Notes: generated from the letters alone by a model not told the origin. A stretch of 54,062 bases of DNA from CAZGSG01 sp964528095 (GCA_964528095.1 CAZGSG010000004.1:1-54062), one strand, 5' to 3'; shown: positions 7,094-16,055, counted from the first letter of the stretch. Translations and numbers: made by a program.

Positions 7094-7840
7094 TTATTGT
7101 CTGGTAGCGACGATCATCCAGTCCCAGGGATAAGGTTCTTTCAGCCAGGCAGGGATCTTAATAAACTCGGTGCTCCACTCGTAATTTATTTTTTCTATTT
7201 TGCTTGTGACAAATCCTTCTTTTGATAAGAGGAGTTGTAGTTCTTCTTTTAGATAATGTTTGGTAGGTACATTATCGATATCGGCATTACCCTGTTTTAA
7301 ATTAGTAAATTTTTTTATCGCGTCTTTGCCTGGTAGTTTATTGTTGAAAAGTCCTTTATCGATCTTGAATTGTTGTTGTATGATATTTGTCAGTAGCCAT
7401 GACTCAAGCGAAGGCACTGTCAGGATCAGCTTCCCGTCTTTTTTTATGCAGGCAGAAAGATTGGTAAAAAAAGCGCTTCTTTTTTTCAGGGAATCTGTTA
7501 ATATCGCGTTGATACAAATACCGGTATCACAGGGGGGAACCTGGGCTTTGGGCGAAGACATATCAGCGCGCAGGTAGGCCACATTTTTGTATTGCGGATA
7601 GGTCTTTTTTGCAATAGCCAGATTTTTTGCTGAGATATCGATGGCCCATACTTTTTTAAAGGCAGGAGACAAAACTGGTAACCATTTACCGATCGCGCAA
7701 CCAATATCAGCTACGGTACCGGTAGGGGAAGCGTATTTTTTTATAGCAGACCTTATTATGGCCTTTTTATCGTTGTGCAGTACATCAAAAATTTCGTCGT
7801 TATAAGAAGGGGCGATCTTTTCCCAGTAGCTTCTGTTCAT
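7094..7840 (-). CDS. Class I SAM-dependent methyltransferase
   Basis: A 248-residue protein with a Rossmann-type methyltransferase fold. Motif I is VADIGCAIGKWLPVL, where the usual ExGxGxG is D-I-G-C-A-I-G; the acidic end of strand 2 is VWAIDISAKNLAIAKKTYP; motif IV is CDTGICINAIL; and the post-motif region is GKLILTVPSLESWL. The substrate cannot be read from the sequence. I start it at the ATG at 7840 (MNRSYWEKIAPSY, a common opening of this family); an upstream TTG at 7861 would add seven residues. It lies after the inverted ATATTAGATG array, so it is probably transcribed apart from the SirB1-like gene downstream. Confidence 0.85.
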   Translation of the reverse strand: MNRSYWEKIAPSYNDEIFDVLHNDKKAIIRSAIKKYASPTGTVADIGCAIGKWLPVLSPAFKKVWAIDISAKNLAIAKKTYPQYKNVAYLRADMSSPKAQVPPCDTGICINAILTDSLKKRSAFFTNLSACIKKDGKLILTVPSLESWLLTNIIQQQFKIDKGLFNNKLPGKDAIKKFTNLKQGNADIDNVPTKHYLKEELQLLLSKEGFVTSKIEKINYEWSTEFIKIPAWLKEPYPWDWMIVATRQ

Positions 7841-7969
7841 TCGCGTATTATTTTTCCACAAAATACACTTTGATTCGCTTTTTATCGTTCAGATTAGATC
7901 CACAAGCCATTTTTTCTACCACCGGGGCAGGTTACCATCGCCATTTATTAATATTTAAAAACCGGTGAT

Positions 7970-8839
7970 ATGAAAAAACTATTGCGTTTAGGCCTCGCAT
8001 CCAGCCTTGTCTTATTTTGTTTGTTGATCATTCATTCCTGCCAGAAAGAAAAAAATGCGACGGCCCCGATTGCGGAAGGTCAGCAACGACTAAGGATCTA
8101 TCTAACGGATAACCCTGTGCGGTATGATGCCGTGTATGTAGATATCCAACAGGTGATCATACAGGTGATACCAGATAGTTGCCAGGGAAGGGATGACAAC
8201 AATAATGATTGTTTTGATGACAATGAATTCCGTTGTTCGGTATGGGACACATTGGCCATACGCCCGGGAGTATACAATCTGCTTAATCTTTCTAATGGTA
8301 CCGATACCTTACTTGCCAATGGTCTGACACTCGCCGGTCGCGTGAATAAGATAAAACTTGTATTGGGAAATAACAATTCTGTAGTGATAGATAGCGTATC
8401 CTATCCGCTGACGCTGCATAACAATAATCATTCAATCGTATTACAGGTGAAAGGTGCCGATATTGATGCGATCAGTAGTAATGACCTGCAGTTATGGCTT
8501 GATTTTGATGCGGGTGGGTCTATCGTAAAAGTGAGCAATAACAGGTTTGTATTAAAACCAAAGATAAAAATATTCGTACCGGATCTTACTGCGGGAATAA
8601 GAGGGAAAGTATTGCCGGGTCAGGCTAACGCAGTAGTATCCGCAATAACGGCAGGCGATACATTGATCGCTATTCCTGATCGCCGCAGCGGAGCTTTCAA
8701 GATAAGAGGATTAAGCGGTAGTACTGCGAATGTATTTATCAATGCCACAGCAGGAAATTACAAAGACACTGCGCTGGGCAGCGTAGCCTTGCGGGCAGGA
8801 AAAGACACAGATGTGGGCACCATACAATTGCACCAGTAA
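7970..8839 (+). CDS. DUF4382 domain lipoprotein
   Basis: A 289-residue exported lipoprotein. The signal ends in the lipobox LIIHSC with Cys24. The DUF4382 domain follows: RLRIYLTDNPVRYDAVYVDIQQVIIQV near residue 42-70 (split motif RLRIYLTDNP and YDAVYVDIQQ), then GVYNLLNLSNGTDTLLANG and AGRVNKIKLVLG, all typical of this beta-rich domain. The C-terminal third (from about residue 205) is a carboxypeptidase-regulatory-like beta sandwich (GIRGKVLPGQANAVVSA). An Asp/Asn-rich insert DDNNNDCFDDNE at about residue 77 could bind calcium. Function unknown; probably surface or periplasmic. Confidence 0.85.
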   Translation: MKKLLRLGLASSLVLFCLLIIHSCQKEKNATAPIAEGQQRLRIYLTDNPVRYDAVYVDIQQVIIQVIPDSCQGRDDNNNDCFDDNEFRCSVWDTLAIRPGVYNLLNLSNGTDTLLANGLTLAGRVNKIKLVLGNNNSVVIDSVSYPLTLHNNNHSIVLQVKGADIDAISSNDLQLWLDFDAGGSIVKVSNNRFVLKPKIKIFVPDLTAGIRGKVLPGQANAVVSAITAGDTLIAIPDRRSGAFKIRGLSGSTANVFINATAGNYKDTALGSVALRAGKDTDVGTIQLHQ

Positions 8840-8841
8840 GA

Positions 8842-8919
8842 AATGAAAATTAAAAATGCGAAAATGGGCTCCGTACTCCGGAGCCCATTTTCGCATTTTT
8901 AATTTTGACTTTTGAATTT
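8842..8919. terminator. AT-rich inverted repeat, copy 10; bidirectional terminator with a perfect 28-base stem
   Basis: The stem 8846-8873 pairs perfectly with 8879-8906 around a TACTC loop; the loop-side halves are GGGCTCCG and CGGAGCCC. The arm carries GCGAAAAT/ATTTTCGC where other copies have TCAAAAA/TTTTTGA, a two-sided change. It lies between convergent genes, two bases after one stop codon and four before the other, so it can end both transcripts. Confidence 0.82.
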
Positions 8920-8922
8920 CAG

Positions 8923-9963
8923 TCAGGTCCAGGAAATATCTGAAGGATTCAACGTAGCAGCAAAACTATTACCAACAGCCCTTCCCGCTGCAAGCATCTT
9001 TTTCATTTCTGCCGGATCAAATACAAGGCCGCCGGGGCCCCCACCAAGCGGATCATTGGGTCTTATGGTAAATAACTTCAGTGGAATTTTATCTTCAAAA
9101 GGACTTTCTCTTCCGCGGATGAAAAAGTAATTATTGATCTCGTCGGTAGAGAGGTTTGACCGTTTCATTTTTTTCTTTACTGCGTCAATGTACTGTAATG
9201 CTTCATTGTATTGCGCGGGTATGATGAGGTCATTCTTTCCTACATCATCTGTAAAGATGGCGATCGTTTGTTGCAGGATGCTGAACAGGTCCTTGAATTC
9301 ACTAGTTACTGGTTCATCTTTGCCGGAAGATAAAAGGATCGTAAATATTTCAGTAGCGCCTGCATCAATGGCCATTTCGATACCGGCATATTCACGTACG
9401 CCACCATCCACATACTGGTATTCAGGATTGGGGGCTCTGGGTACATCTTTATTTACTTTTACCGCTGGCATAAATACGGGCTGACAGGCGGAGGCCATCA
9501 CGGCTTTTTGTAAATGCAGCGAATTTAACAATCTTCTTCGTTCATAATTTTTTGTTGTAATAGCCGTCGGATCGTTGGTATATACGGTCAATGCGCCTGT
9601 TTGCAGACAGGTTGTAGTGAGTGCAAGTTGTTTTGTGCCGGTCAGAAGTTGCTGACAACGGCCTTCGGTAAGATGTTGAGTGATCAGCTTCCACAATGGA
9701 TTGGCATCAAAGATCGAGTGCTCCATGATACGGTCGCCAAGGTTATGTGTGGTGATGATATTGTTTGTCTTGTTGGTAGTGTATAACTCTTCGAGCAGTT
9801 CCATTTCATCCAGCGCTACAAAAGGTACGATAAGCGAGCCGGTACTGGTACCCACAAAAATATCAAATGAAAGTCCCGGCCATGTATCCAGCAATTGCCG
9901 TATGGCGCCAACGGCAAATGCGCCTTTGGAACCACCACCGCTAACAACTAATGCTCTTTTCAT
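8923..9963 (-). CDS. Patatin-like phospholipase
   Basis: A 346-residue soluble patatin (Ser-Asp dyad lipid acyl hydrolase). The oxyanion-hole motif GGGSKGAFAVGA is at the N-terminus (residues about 9-20), the nucleophile motif is GTSTGSLI (G-x-S-x-G, about 38-45), and the catalytic Asp is in YVDGGVREYAGIE. The N-terminus has no signal peptide, so the protein is probably cytoplasmic or peripheral. Its C-terminus is rich in Gly/Pro (NDPLGGGPGG). It is followed at 13 bases spacing by the upstream gene at 9977 on the same strand, so they form an operon. Substrate unknown. Confidence 0.9.
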   Translation of the reverse strand: MKRALVVSGGGSKGAFAVGAIRQLLDTWPGLSFDIFVGTSTGSLIVPFVALDEMELLEELYTTNKTNNIITTHNLGDRIMEHSIFDANPLWKLITQHLTEGRCQQLLTGTKQLALTTTCLQTGALTVYTNDPTAITTKNYERRRLLNSLHLQKAVMASACQPVFMPAVKVNKDVPRAPNPEYQYVDGGVREYAGIEMAIDAGATEIFTILLSSGKDEPVTSEFKDLFSILQQTIAIFTDDVGKNDLIIPAQYNEALQYIDAVKKKMKRSNLSTDEINNYFFIRGRESPFEDKIPLKLFTIRPNDPLGGGPGGLVFDPAEMKKMLAAGRAVGNSFAATLNPSDISWT

Positions 9964-9976
9964 TAAAAGTATTTTA

Positions 9977-10495
9977 TCAGTTAAAAGGTTCGACTATCTT
10001 TTTTTTCCTGCTGATGCGAACCGCGACAGATTGCTGAAGCCACCAGTTATTCAATTTATAATCCCTGTGTACAGACAAGCCGATCACCAACAGATTGAAG
10101 GCATCCAGGTTTATTCCTGCTCCAAGCAGGCGCTGCCTGCCGGTTCCCCATAAATGATCTGCTGAAAGATTAATATTTGCAGCAGACCCAAATATACCTG
10201 CACGCAACGTTTTTAATTTCAGCGAAGCCATTGGGCCGAAGTCAGCTTGTAGTTTATTGCCTGTATAAAAAGCGCCTGCGATAGCACCCACTCTCAGCCG
10301 GTGTTCTATCACCGTGAACTGGGGGATAACCTGCAGCCCGCCAAGATAAAGATCAGGAGATGAGTTGAATTGACTTTGCATCCCGTTATGCACCCTCGCG
10401 TACATAATAAACCCCTTGGGAAATTCAGGATCGTCCTGCTGACAAAAACAAACAAGACCTGTCAATAAAAAAAATAAGCTGGTAATGATTCTCAT
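9977..10495 (-). CDS. Small exported, outer-membrane-barrel-like protein
   Basis: A 172-residue protein of unknown family. A signal peptide is clear (MRIITSLFFLLTGLVCFCQQ). The mature part alternates hydrophobic and polar residues as beta strands do (LYLGGLQVIPQFTVIEHRLRVGAIAGAFY, read in two pieces: YLGGLQVIPQFTVIE and HRLRVGAIAGAFY), suggesting a small outer membrane barrel or a fragment similar to PorP-like proteins. It is co-directional with the patatin gene (13 bases), the first gene of that pair. It lies downstream of topA behind two inverted repeats. Confidence 0.6.
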   Translation of the reverse strand: MRIITSLFFLLTGLVCFCQQDDPEFPKGFIMYARVHNGMQSQFNSSPDLYLGGLQVIPQFTVIEHRLRVGAIAGAFYTGNKLQADFGPMASLKLKTLRAGIFGSAANINLSADHLWGTGRQRLLGAGINLDAFNLLVIGLSVHRDYKLNNWWLQQSVAVRISRKKKIVEPFN

Positions 10496-10567
10496 AGTTG
10501 CACTTTACAAAAGCTAAAGTACCATCTTATGGGAAAGCATCCAATACCACAAAGCGGGGAGGAGGGA

Positions 10568-10630
10568 ATTCAAAAGTCAAAATTAAAAATTAAAAAATGG
10601 CCTCCGAAAATGGAAGCTGTTTTTGAATTT
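10568..10630. repeat. AT-rich inverted repeat, copy 11
   Basis: Left arm AATTCAAAAGTCAAAATT then AAAAATTAAAAAATGG, apex CCTCCGAAAATGGAAG, right arm shortened to CTGTTTTTGAATTTC. It lies upstream of the minus-strand exported-protein gene and downstream of topA. With copy 12 it separates the two transcripts. Confidence 0.65.
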
Positions 10631-10693
10631 CAACATCTTTATCCGCATACAGCTATTTGAGCATGACAATAATGACAGTCTTTGAGTGAACAG

Positions 10694-10735
10694 AAAGTCA
10701 AATGGCCTCCGAAAAGCGGAGGCCATTTGACTTTT
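10694..10735 (-). terminator. AT-rich inverted repeat, copy 12; topA terminator with a perfect 18-base stem
   Basis: AAAGTCAAATGGCCTCCG (10694-10711) pairs perfectly with CGGAGGCCATTTGACTTT (10717-10734) around AAAAG. It is a shortened family member: the middle ATTAAAAATTCAAAA part is missing from both arms. The topA stop codon is at 10739-10741, only four bases away. Confidence 0.8.
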
Positions 10736-10738
10736 GAA

Positions 10739-13309
10739 TTATTTCTTCTTTTTCGCGGCTGCTTTTTTCTTCGCTGCTTTTTTTGCAGCCGGTTTTTTTG
10801 TCTTCTTTGCAAAAGCGCCTGGGATCTGCGTCTCGATGATCTTTTTTACTTCTTCCAGTGGAAGGTCCTTTAATTCCTCGGGAGTGTATTTGCTGTCATC
10901 TGCTTTTTTAGGCAGCTTGAGCATTTTTTTCGCAAACTTGATGAAAGGGCCCCAACGTCCATTTTCCACGGAGATCTTTTCTTCCGGCCAGTTTTGTATA
11001 TACCTGTTCGATTCTTTGGTGACCTTGGCCGCTATCAGTTCATCGATATCGGCCTGGGAAAGTGCATCAAAATTATATCGCCTTGGTACGTTGATGAACA
11101 TTCCTTCCCATTTGATATACGGGCCGAAACGTCCCTTACCCTTTGTTACAGGTTTGCTTTCATACATCGCTATCGGGGCATCAGCCTGTTTCTTTTCTTC
11201 GATGAGTTGTATCGCCTTATCCAGATCGACTGAAGAAAGGTCGGTGCCTTTTGGTATGGAGATATATTCTTCACCCCATTTTACATAAGGTCCGAAGCGG
11301 CCAACATTCACCGAAATGTCTTTGTCCTCATATGTGCCAAATGTGCCCTGCAGTTTAAACAGTTCCATCGCTTCTTCATACGTGATGGTTTCGATGCTCT
11401 GACCTGTCTGTATCTTGGCAAATCGAGGTTTATCTTCATCTTCAGCGCTTCCTATCTGTACCATTGGTCCATAGCGGCCCATTCTTGCTACCACAGGTTT
11501 CCCGCTTTCAGGGTCTATGCCTAATTCTCTTTCTCCTTTTATCCGTTCCGCGTTCTCAATGGTGTTGTCTACATCTTTTTTAAAAGGACTGTAAAAATCC
11601 TTGATCATCTTATTCCACTTCATCTTACCTTCTGCCACTTCATCGAACTCACCTTCAATACGGGCAGTGAAACCATAATCCATGATGTCGGTAAAATACT
11701 GCTTCAGAAAATCCGTCACAACAAGTCCCAGGTCGGAAGGGAATAATTTCGATTTTTCAGCGCCGGTATTTTCCTGATCGATTTCCTTGTTTACGGAGTC
11801 TTTCTTTAATGTGAATACACGGAAATCTCTTCTTACACCTTCTTTGTCTCTTTTTTCTACATATCCTCTTTTTAATATGGTAGAGATGGTAGGAGCGTAG
11901 GTGGAAGGACGACCAATACCCAGTTCTTCCAGTTTTTTTACCAGGGAAGCTTCTGTATAGCGGGGCAGGGGGCGACTGAAACGTTCTGTCGCTTTCATTG
12001 CTATCAGGGGCAGGTCCTGACCCACAGCCAATGGAGGTAGCATACCTTCATTGTTCTCTTCTTCGGTTACTTCATCATCATCTTTATCTTCACGGTATAC
12101 TTTTAAGAATCCATCGAATTTCAATACTTCACCTGAGGCGGTCAGTTCTTCTTTATTGGTAGAAATAGAAATCTTAGCGATCGTTTTTTCGAGTTCAGCA
12201 TCTGCCATCTGGCTGGCCATTGTTCTTTTCCAGATCAATTCATACAGGCGTGCCCATTCTGGTTCCTCTATGGAAGGATTGCTCATATAGGTCGGACGTA
12301 TCGCTTCGTGCGCTTCCTGTGCACTTTCATTCTTATTCTTGAATTTCCTGAACTGGTGATATTTGTCACCATACATTCCTTTTACTGTATTGGTAATATC
12401 TCCAAGAGCAGTGTTACTCAGGTTTACACTATCGGTACGCATATATGTAATGTATCCATTCTCATATAAGCGCTGTGCTATCTGCATTGTTCTTGCCACC
12501 CCGTAGCCCAGTTTTCTTGATGCTTCCTGTTGAAGGGTGGAGGTTGTAAATGGGGGAGCAGGGGAGCGTTTACCGGGTTTTACCTGGATATCGGTCACTT
12601 TATAATCAGCGCCAATACAGGATTTTAAAAATGCTTCGGCATCTTCCGCGGTATTCTGCCGCTTACCTTCTGCGGTAAATGTGACCAGTTTATCAGAAAC
12701 ATCTTTGGCATTGAACTGCGCATCGATTTTAAATGTGCTTGTGGCCAGGAACGCGTTGATCTCTCTTTCGCGTTCAGCGATCAGTCTTACTGCGACACTC
12801 TGCACACGGCCCGCGCTCAGGTTATTGCGCATGCTCATTTTACGCCAAAGTACAGGACTTAATTCAAAGCCTACGATCCGGTCGAGTATGCGGCGGGCCT
12901 GCTGCGCCATTACCAGGTTCATATCCAGCGTACGCGGGTGTTCCACTGCCGACTGAATGGCCGGTTTTGTGATCTCATGAAAAACGATCCGTTTCGTTTT
13001 TTTCGGATCAAGACCCAGCACTTCACATAAATGCCAGCTGATCGCTTCCCCTTCACGGTCTTCATCCGTTGCAAGCCACACTTCCTGCGATTTTTTTGCA
13101 AGAGACCTCAATTCGCTCACTACTTTTTCCTTGTCCTCTGAAATAATATACCGGGGTTCAAAATTATTTTCAAGATCAATACCCATTCCGGCTTTTTCCA
13201 GGTCACGTATATGTCCAAAACAACTCTTCACCTGGAAGTCGCTTCCAAGTATTTTCTCTATCGTTTTTGCTTTCGCCGGACTCTCAACTATTAAAAGGTT
13301 TTTCGCCAT
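10739..13309 (-). CDS. topA: DNA topoisomerase I (type IA)
   Basis: Relaxes negative supercoils by single-strand passage. The 856-residue protein begins with the Toprim domain (MAKNLLIVESPAKAKTIEKI; the acidic triad includes ATDEDREGEA), then LSAGRVQSVAVRLI, and the active-site Tyr in GYITYMRTDS at about residue 289. The C-terminus lacks zinc-finger cysteines. Instead four Toprim_Crpt-type repeats carry GRYGP, GRFGP, GRFGP and GRWGP, followed by a Lys/Ala-rich tail (AAKKAAKKKAAAKKKK) that probably binds nucleic acid. I use the ATG at 13309, because the 15 residues in front of it are not family-like. It is transcribed alone; a palindrome lies upstream and a hairpin follows the stop. Confidence 0.96.
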   Translation of the reverse strand: MAKNLLIVESPAKAKTIEKILGSDFQVKSCFGHIRDLEKAGMGIDLENNFEPRYIISEDKEKVVSELRSLAKKSQEVWLATDEDREGEAISWHLCEVLGLDPKKTKRIVFHEITKPAIQSAVEHPRTLDMNLVMAQQARRILDRIVGFELSPVLWRKMSMRNNLSAGRVQSVAVRLIAEREREINAFLATSTFKIDAQFNAKDVSDKLVTFTAEGKRQNTAEDAEAFLKSCIGADYKVTDIQVKPGKRSPAPPFTTSTLQQEASRKLGYGVARTMQIAQRLYENGYITYMRTDSVNLSNTALGDITNTVKGMYGDKYHQFRKFKNKNESAQEAHEAIRPTYMSNPSIEEPEWARLYELIWKRTMASQMADAELEKTIAKISISTNKEELTASGEVLKFDGFLKVYREDKDDDEVTEEENNEGMLPPLAVGQDLPLIAMKATERFSRPLPRYTEASLVKKLEELGIGRPSTYAPTISTILKRGYVEKRDKEGVRRDFRVFTLKKDSVNKEIDQENTGAEKSKLFPSDLGLVVTDFLKQYFTDIMDYGFTARIEGEFDEVAEGKMKWNKMIKDFYSPFKKDVDNTIENAERIKGERELGIDPESGKPVVARMGRYGPMVQIGSAEDEDKPRFAKIQTGQSIETITYEEAMELFKLQGTFGTYEDKDISVNVGRFGPYVKWGEEYISIPKGTDLSSVDLDKAIQLIEEKKQADAPIAMYESKPVTKGKGRFGPYIKWEGMFINVPRRYNFDALSQADIDELIAAKVTKESNRYIQNWPEEKISVENGRWGPFIKFAKKMLKLPKKADDSKYTPEELKDLPLEEVKKIIETQIPGAFAKKTKKPAAKKAAKKKAAAKKKK

Positions 13310-13327
13310 ATCACACCATATTATATA

Positions 13328-13348
13328 CTGCAAAACCATGTTTTGCAG
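13328..13348 (-). promoter_or_regulatory. Palindrome upstream of topA
   Basis: CTGCAAAA-CCATG-TTTTGCAG: perfect 8-base arms, 5-base centre, 18 bases before the topA start. It could be an operator or a 5' UTR hairpin. The remaining 272-base gap to the next gene holds no other feature I can name. Confidence 0.4.
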
Positions 13349-13581
13349 CCGCAAATTAAAACAAGAATAATAAATTTTTTTGGAAACCAGCTTTTATACT
13401 ACTGTTATGGTATATATGCGACACGCTGTTCGTTGTCTAAAACCCTTGCCAGTAAAGGATTTGAGACGATTGTAAACTTTTTTGTATGAAGGGGATAATA
13501 AAATTTTAAAATTTGTGAATTTGATCCCGGATCGAATCTTCATTTAAAATCAGGCGATGATCCGGTTAATTGTGTTCATTT

Positions 13582-14307
13582 TCAGATTTTACTCCTGATG
13601 ATAGCTGCCACTTCTTCCGCCCATTTTGCATATTCCTTACCCGAAGGATGCAGTCCATCCGTGGCCAGCAGACTGGGATCTTCTGCCGCTTTACGACTGC
13701 CGGCAGTGATATAAATATATGGTACATGGTATTTCTCAGCTATAAGTTTATTGGCCGCATTGTATTCATCAATCGCAGTAGCGATTTGGGACCTGTCGCG
13801 ATCCGCGGCAAATGGAGTTACGCTCCAGTCTGGAATGGAGAGTACAATAACATGTGTAGTATCGTTTCCAGCATATTGTATGGCCTGCTTTAACAATGAT
13901 TCAAAATCAGGAATATAATCGACTACTTTTTTACCCCTGTATTGATTATTGACACCTATTAATAAGGTCACAAAATCATACCTTTTCTTTAACCTGGCTT
14001 TTTTAATGCCGGCCTGTAATTCGTCGGTCGTCCAGCCTGTTTTTGCCACAATAACAGGTGGGGAAAAAAGAATATTTTTTTCGCGGAGTATTGCGACTGT
14101 TTGATTGGGAAAATTTTCTGATGCCATTACTTTCTCCCCGATCGTGTAAGAATCACCTAAAGCCAATAAAGTGTATTGCTTCGTATCACCGGCCGATGCA
14201 GTTGAATTTTTTGGATGTTTCATTGCAATAACGAAAATAAACACAAGCAGGCAACAAATAATTGCTCCTGTATTTGTACTGATCTTTTTTATGAGCATAT
14301 CACGCAT
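13582..14307 (-). CDS. SGNH/GDSL hydrolase, membrane-anchored or exported
   Basis: A 241-residue lipase/esterase-type protein. One hydrophobic segment near the N-terminus (AIICCLLVFIFVIAM, about 15-29) acts as a signal anchor. The SGNH blocks are all visible: block I LLALGDSYTIGEKV (nucleophile Ser), block II around TKTGWTTDEL (Gly), block III LLIGVNNQYRG (Asn), and block V TDGLHPSGKEYAKWA (Asp-x-x-His). The fold acts on acyl or acetyl esters, often of sugars or lipids; the substrate is unknown. It starts 15 bases after the alpha/beta hydrolase on the same strand, so two hydrolases of different folds form one operon. Confidence 0.88.
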   Translation of the reverse strand: MRDMLIKKISTNTGAIICCLLVFIFVIAMKHPKNSTASAGDTKQYTLLALGDSYTIGEKVMASENFPNQTVAILREKNILFSPPVIVAKTGWTTDELQAGIKKARLKKRYDFVTLLIGVNNQYRGKKVVDYIPDFESLLKQAIQYAGNDTTHVIVLSIPDWSVTPFAADRDRSQIATAIDEYNAANKLIAEKYHVPYIYITAGSRKAAEDPSLLATDGLHPSGKEYAKWAEEVAAIIRSKI

Positions 14308-14322
14308 AGTGGAGAGATGGGT

Positions 14323-15168
14323 TCAGAGGAAGTTTGCAATAGTCTTGCCAACTTCTTTATCTCTGTATATCCTACTGTGTCCCAACCCTTTAGTTATTAT
14401 GAAATTGATGCGTGGATAGGCTGTCTTATCAATTTTCAGCACATCTGATAAAGGTGTTACCGGATCATTTTCATCATGCAGCCACAGGATGCGGCCTTTA
14501 ATTGCCGGTAAAGTACGGGCCACAGAAAACCAGGAAAGACCATGTCCCCCAATTGCAAGAATGATCTTTTCGAATTCATTCTTTACGGTGGCATTGCGGA
14601 TACCGGTTATCTGAAATAGCTGGGCTGCCGCGGTAGTGCTTTCTGTTGCGGGGGCGATCAATACCACCCTGCAGGTATCATCATGCTGCATTTGCTCCAA
14701 TGCCAGGCAAAGAGCCAGTCCACCAAAAGAATGGGAAAGGAAGGATTGAACAGGTCCATACTTATCGCAGATATCTTTGATAAAATCGCGGTATTTGAGG
14801 GCATTGATACGGCGACCCCCGCTACGTCCATGCGCGGGTGCATCGAATGCCAGCACTTCATATCCCTTGCTAATAAGCGGATCAATATACATTTCAAAAT
14901 TAACAACAGAGGATTCGAACCCATGAATGATCAATGCCTTTTTCCCTGCGCCTTTATTCCAGCGATAACCCAGGATAGTATCCTGCTCGAAGATGAATTG
15001 TAATTCTTCCGCTTGTTCAAAAATAGCAGGAAGTATCTTCTTATTCCTTGTTTGTGGAGTACAAAAAAGTGTAAATGCTTCCTGTGCAGCTTTACGTGGC
15101 GATAAACGTGATAGCAGGTTGAATTTGAACTGCAGATACCCTACTGCGATTTTTTGTGTTAATTTCAT
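14323..15168 (-). CDS. Alpha/beta hydrolase
   Basis: A 281-residue alpha/beta hydrolase. The oxyanion strand is LIIHGFESSVVNFE, the following strand-loop is VLAFDAPAHGRSGGRR, and the nucleophile elbow is FLSHSFGGLALCLAL, where the first Gly of G-x-S-x-G is a Ser. The late Asp/His part is GRILWLHDENDPVTP and GLGHSRIYRD. No signal peptide, so it is probably cytoplasmic. The start is the ATG at 15168 (MKLTQKIAVGY); an upstream TTG is less likely because the candidate -7 element TAGCTTTG overlaps it. First gene of an operon with the SGNH hydrolase; divergent from the DUF2520 gene. Confidence 0.85.
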   Translation of the reverse strand: MKLTQKIAVGYLQFKFNLLSRLSPRKAAQEAFTLFCTPQTRNKKILPAIFEQAEELQFIFEQDTILGYRWNKGAGKKALIIHGFESSVVNFEMYIDPLISKGYEVLAFDAPAHGRSGGRRINALKYRDFIKDICDKYGPVQSFLSHSFGGLALCLALEQMQHDDTCRVVLIAPATESTTAAAQLFQITGIRNATVKNEFEKIILAIGGHGLSWFSVARTLPAIKGRILWLHDENDPVTPLSDVLKIDKTAYPRINFIITKGLGHSRIYRDKEVGKTIANFL

Positions 15169-15177
15169 ATAAGGGTA

Positions 15178-15185
15178 CAAAGCTA
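15178..15185 (-). promoter_or_regulatory. Candidate -7 element for the alpha/beta hydrolase operon
   Basis: CAAAGCTA on the plus strand is TAGCTTTG on the minus, matching TAnnTTTG, with nine bases between it and the ATG. The same nine-base spacing is seen at the ferredoxin and GtrA genes. No -33 TTG is clear. Confidence 0.45.
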
Positions 15186-15217
15186 TTCAACGAATAATAA
15201 ACTTCGTCCCTTGTTTT

Positions 15218-15976
15218 ATGGACATAATTATAATCGGTTCCGGAAATGTAGCAGCGGTATTGGGCAGGAAATTTATTGCGGCAGGTCACCAGATCGTCCA
15301 GGTACTGGCCCGCAATGCATCGGCGGCCAGTGAACTGGCGTATGAATGGAATACAGAATCGGCCAATTACCTGAGTGTGCTCAATAAAAATGCCGATGTT
15401 TATATTATTGCTGTTGCAGATAATGCTATTAAGGAAGTAGCGAAGGAATTGTTGTTGCCGGGCAGGGTAGTAGCGCATACGGCGGCGTCTGTACCCAAAG
15501 AAGTATTGAAAACTGTATCCGCCCACTATGGAGTACTTTATCCATTACAAAGTTTGCGTAAAGAGATGTCCTCATTGCCGGATATTCCTTTATATTTTGA
15601 CGGGAGTGACGATATCGCCAAAACAAAGCTGGCCCTGCTGGCCAATTCGATTTCCTATAACGCATCAGTGGCAGCAACAGACGAACAGCGGCTTAGTTTA
15701 CACGTAGCGGCAGTACTGGTCAGCAATTTTGTGAATCACCTGTATGTACTTGCTGAGGAGTATTGTAAAAAAGAAGGAGTGGATTTTAAACAATTGATCC
15801 CGCTTATTGAAGAAACAGCGCAACGAATAAAGACCGTTTCTCCTGCCATGGCGCAAACCGGTCCTGCTATCAGAAAAGATAACGAGACCTTGCAAAAACA
15901 CCTGCAGATACTGGAGAAATATCCCCATTTAGAAATCATTTATGCAATGCTGACGAAGAGCATACAGGAGAGGTAA
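15218..15976 (+). CDS. Rossmann-like/DUF2520 domain oxidoreductase-like protein
   Basis: A 252-residue protein with an N-terminal NAD(P)-binding fold (MDIIIIGSGNVAAVLGRKF, the dinucleotide GxGxxA pattern) and a C-terminal helical DUF2520 domain (from about residue 120, VAATDEQRLSLHVAAVLVSNFVNHL in two parts: ATDEQRLSLHVAAV, LVSNFVNHLY). The layout is that of pyrroline-5-carboxylate reductase or ketopantoate reductase-like proteins, but the substrate is not known. It leads a plus-strand block with ferredoxin, kdsC, UbiA-family and maf genes. The stop codon TAA is the first three bases of the next repeat element. Confidence 0.88.
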   Translation: MDIIIIGSGNVAAVLGRKFIAAGHQIVQVLARNASAASELAYEWNTESANYLSVLNKNADVYIIAVADNAIKEVAKELLLPGRVVAHTAASVPKEVLKTVSAHYGVLYPLQSLRKEMSSLPDIPLYFDGSDDIAKTKLALLANSISYNASVAATDEQRLSLHVAAVLVSNFVNHLYVLAEEYCKKEGVDFKQLIPLIEETAQRIKTVSPAMAQTGPAIRKDNETLQKHLQILEKYPHLEIIYAMLTKSIQER

Positions 15977-16046
15977 TTAAAAATTCAAAAACAGAACCCG
16001 ATATCCGGCCTGTATTTTTGAATTTTGCATTTTTACTTTTGAATTA
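15974..16046. repeat. AT-rich inverted repeat, copy 13
   Basis: It begins with the stop codon of the DUF2520 gene: TAATTAAAAATTCAAAAACA. The apex is ACCCGATATCCGGCC, and the right arm is TGTATTTTTGAATTTTGC then ATTTTTACTTTTGAATTA. It lies between co-directional genes, ending nine bases before a candidate promoter for the ferredoxin. Confidence 0.65.
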
Positions 16047-16055
16047 GTAATGTTT

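Noticed and set aside
13310..13354. An upstream start that adds 15 residues to TopA
   Set aside because: Type IA topoisomerases start with MAK-type residues just before the Toprim motif, and the extra residues contain the palindrome region.
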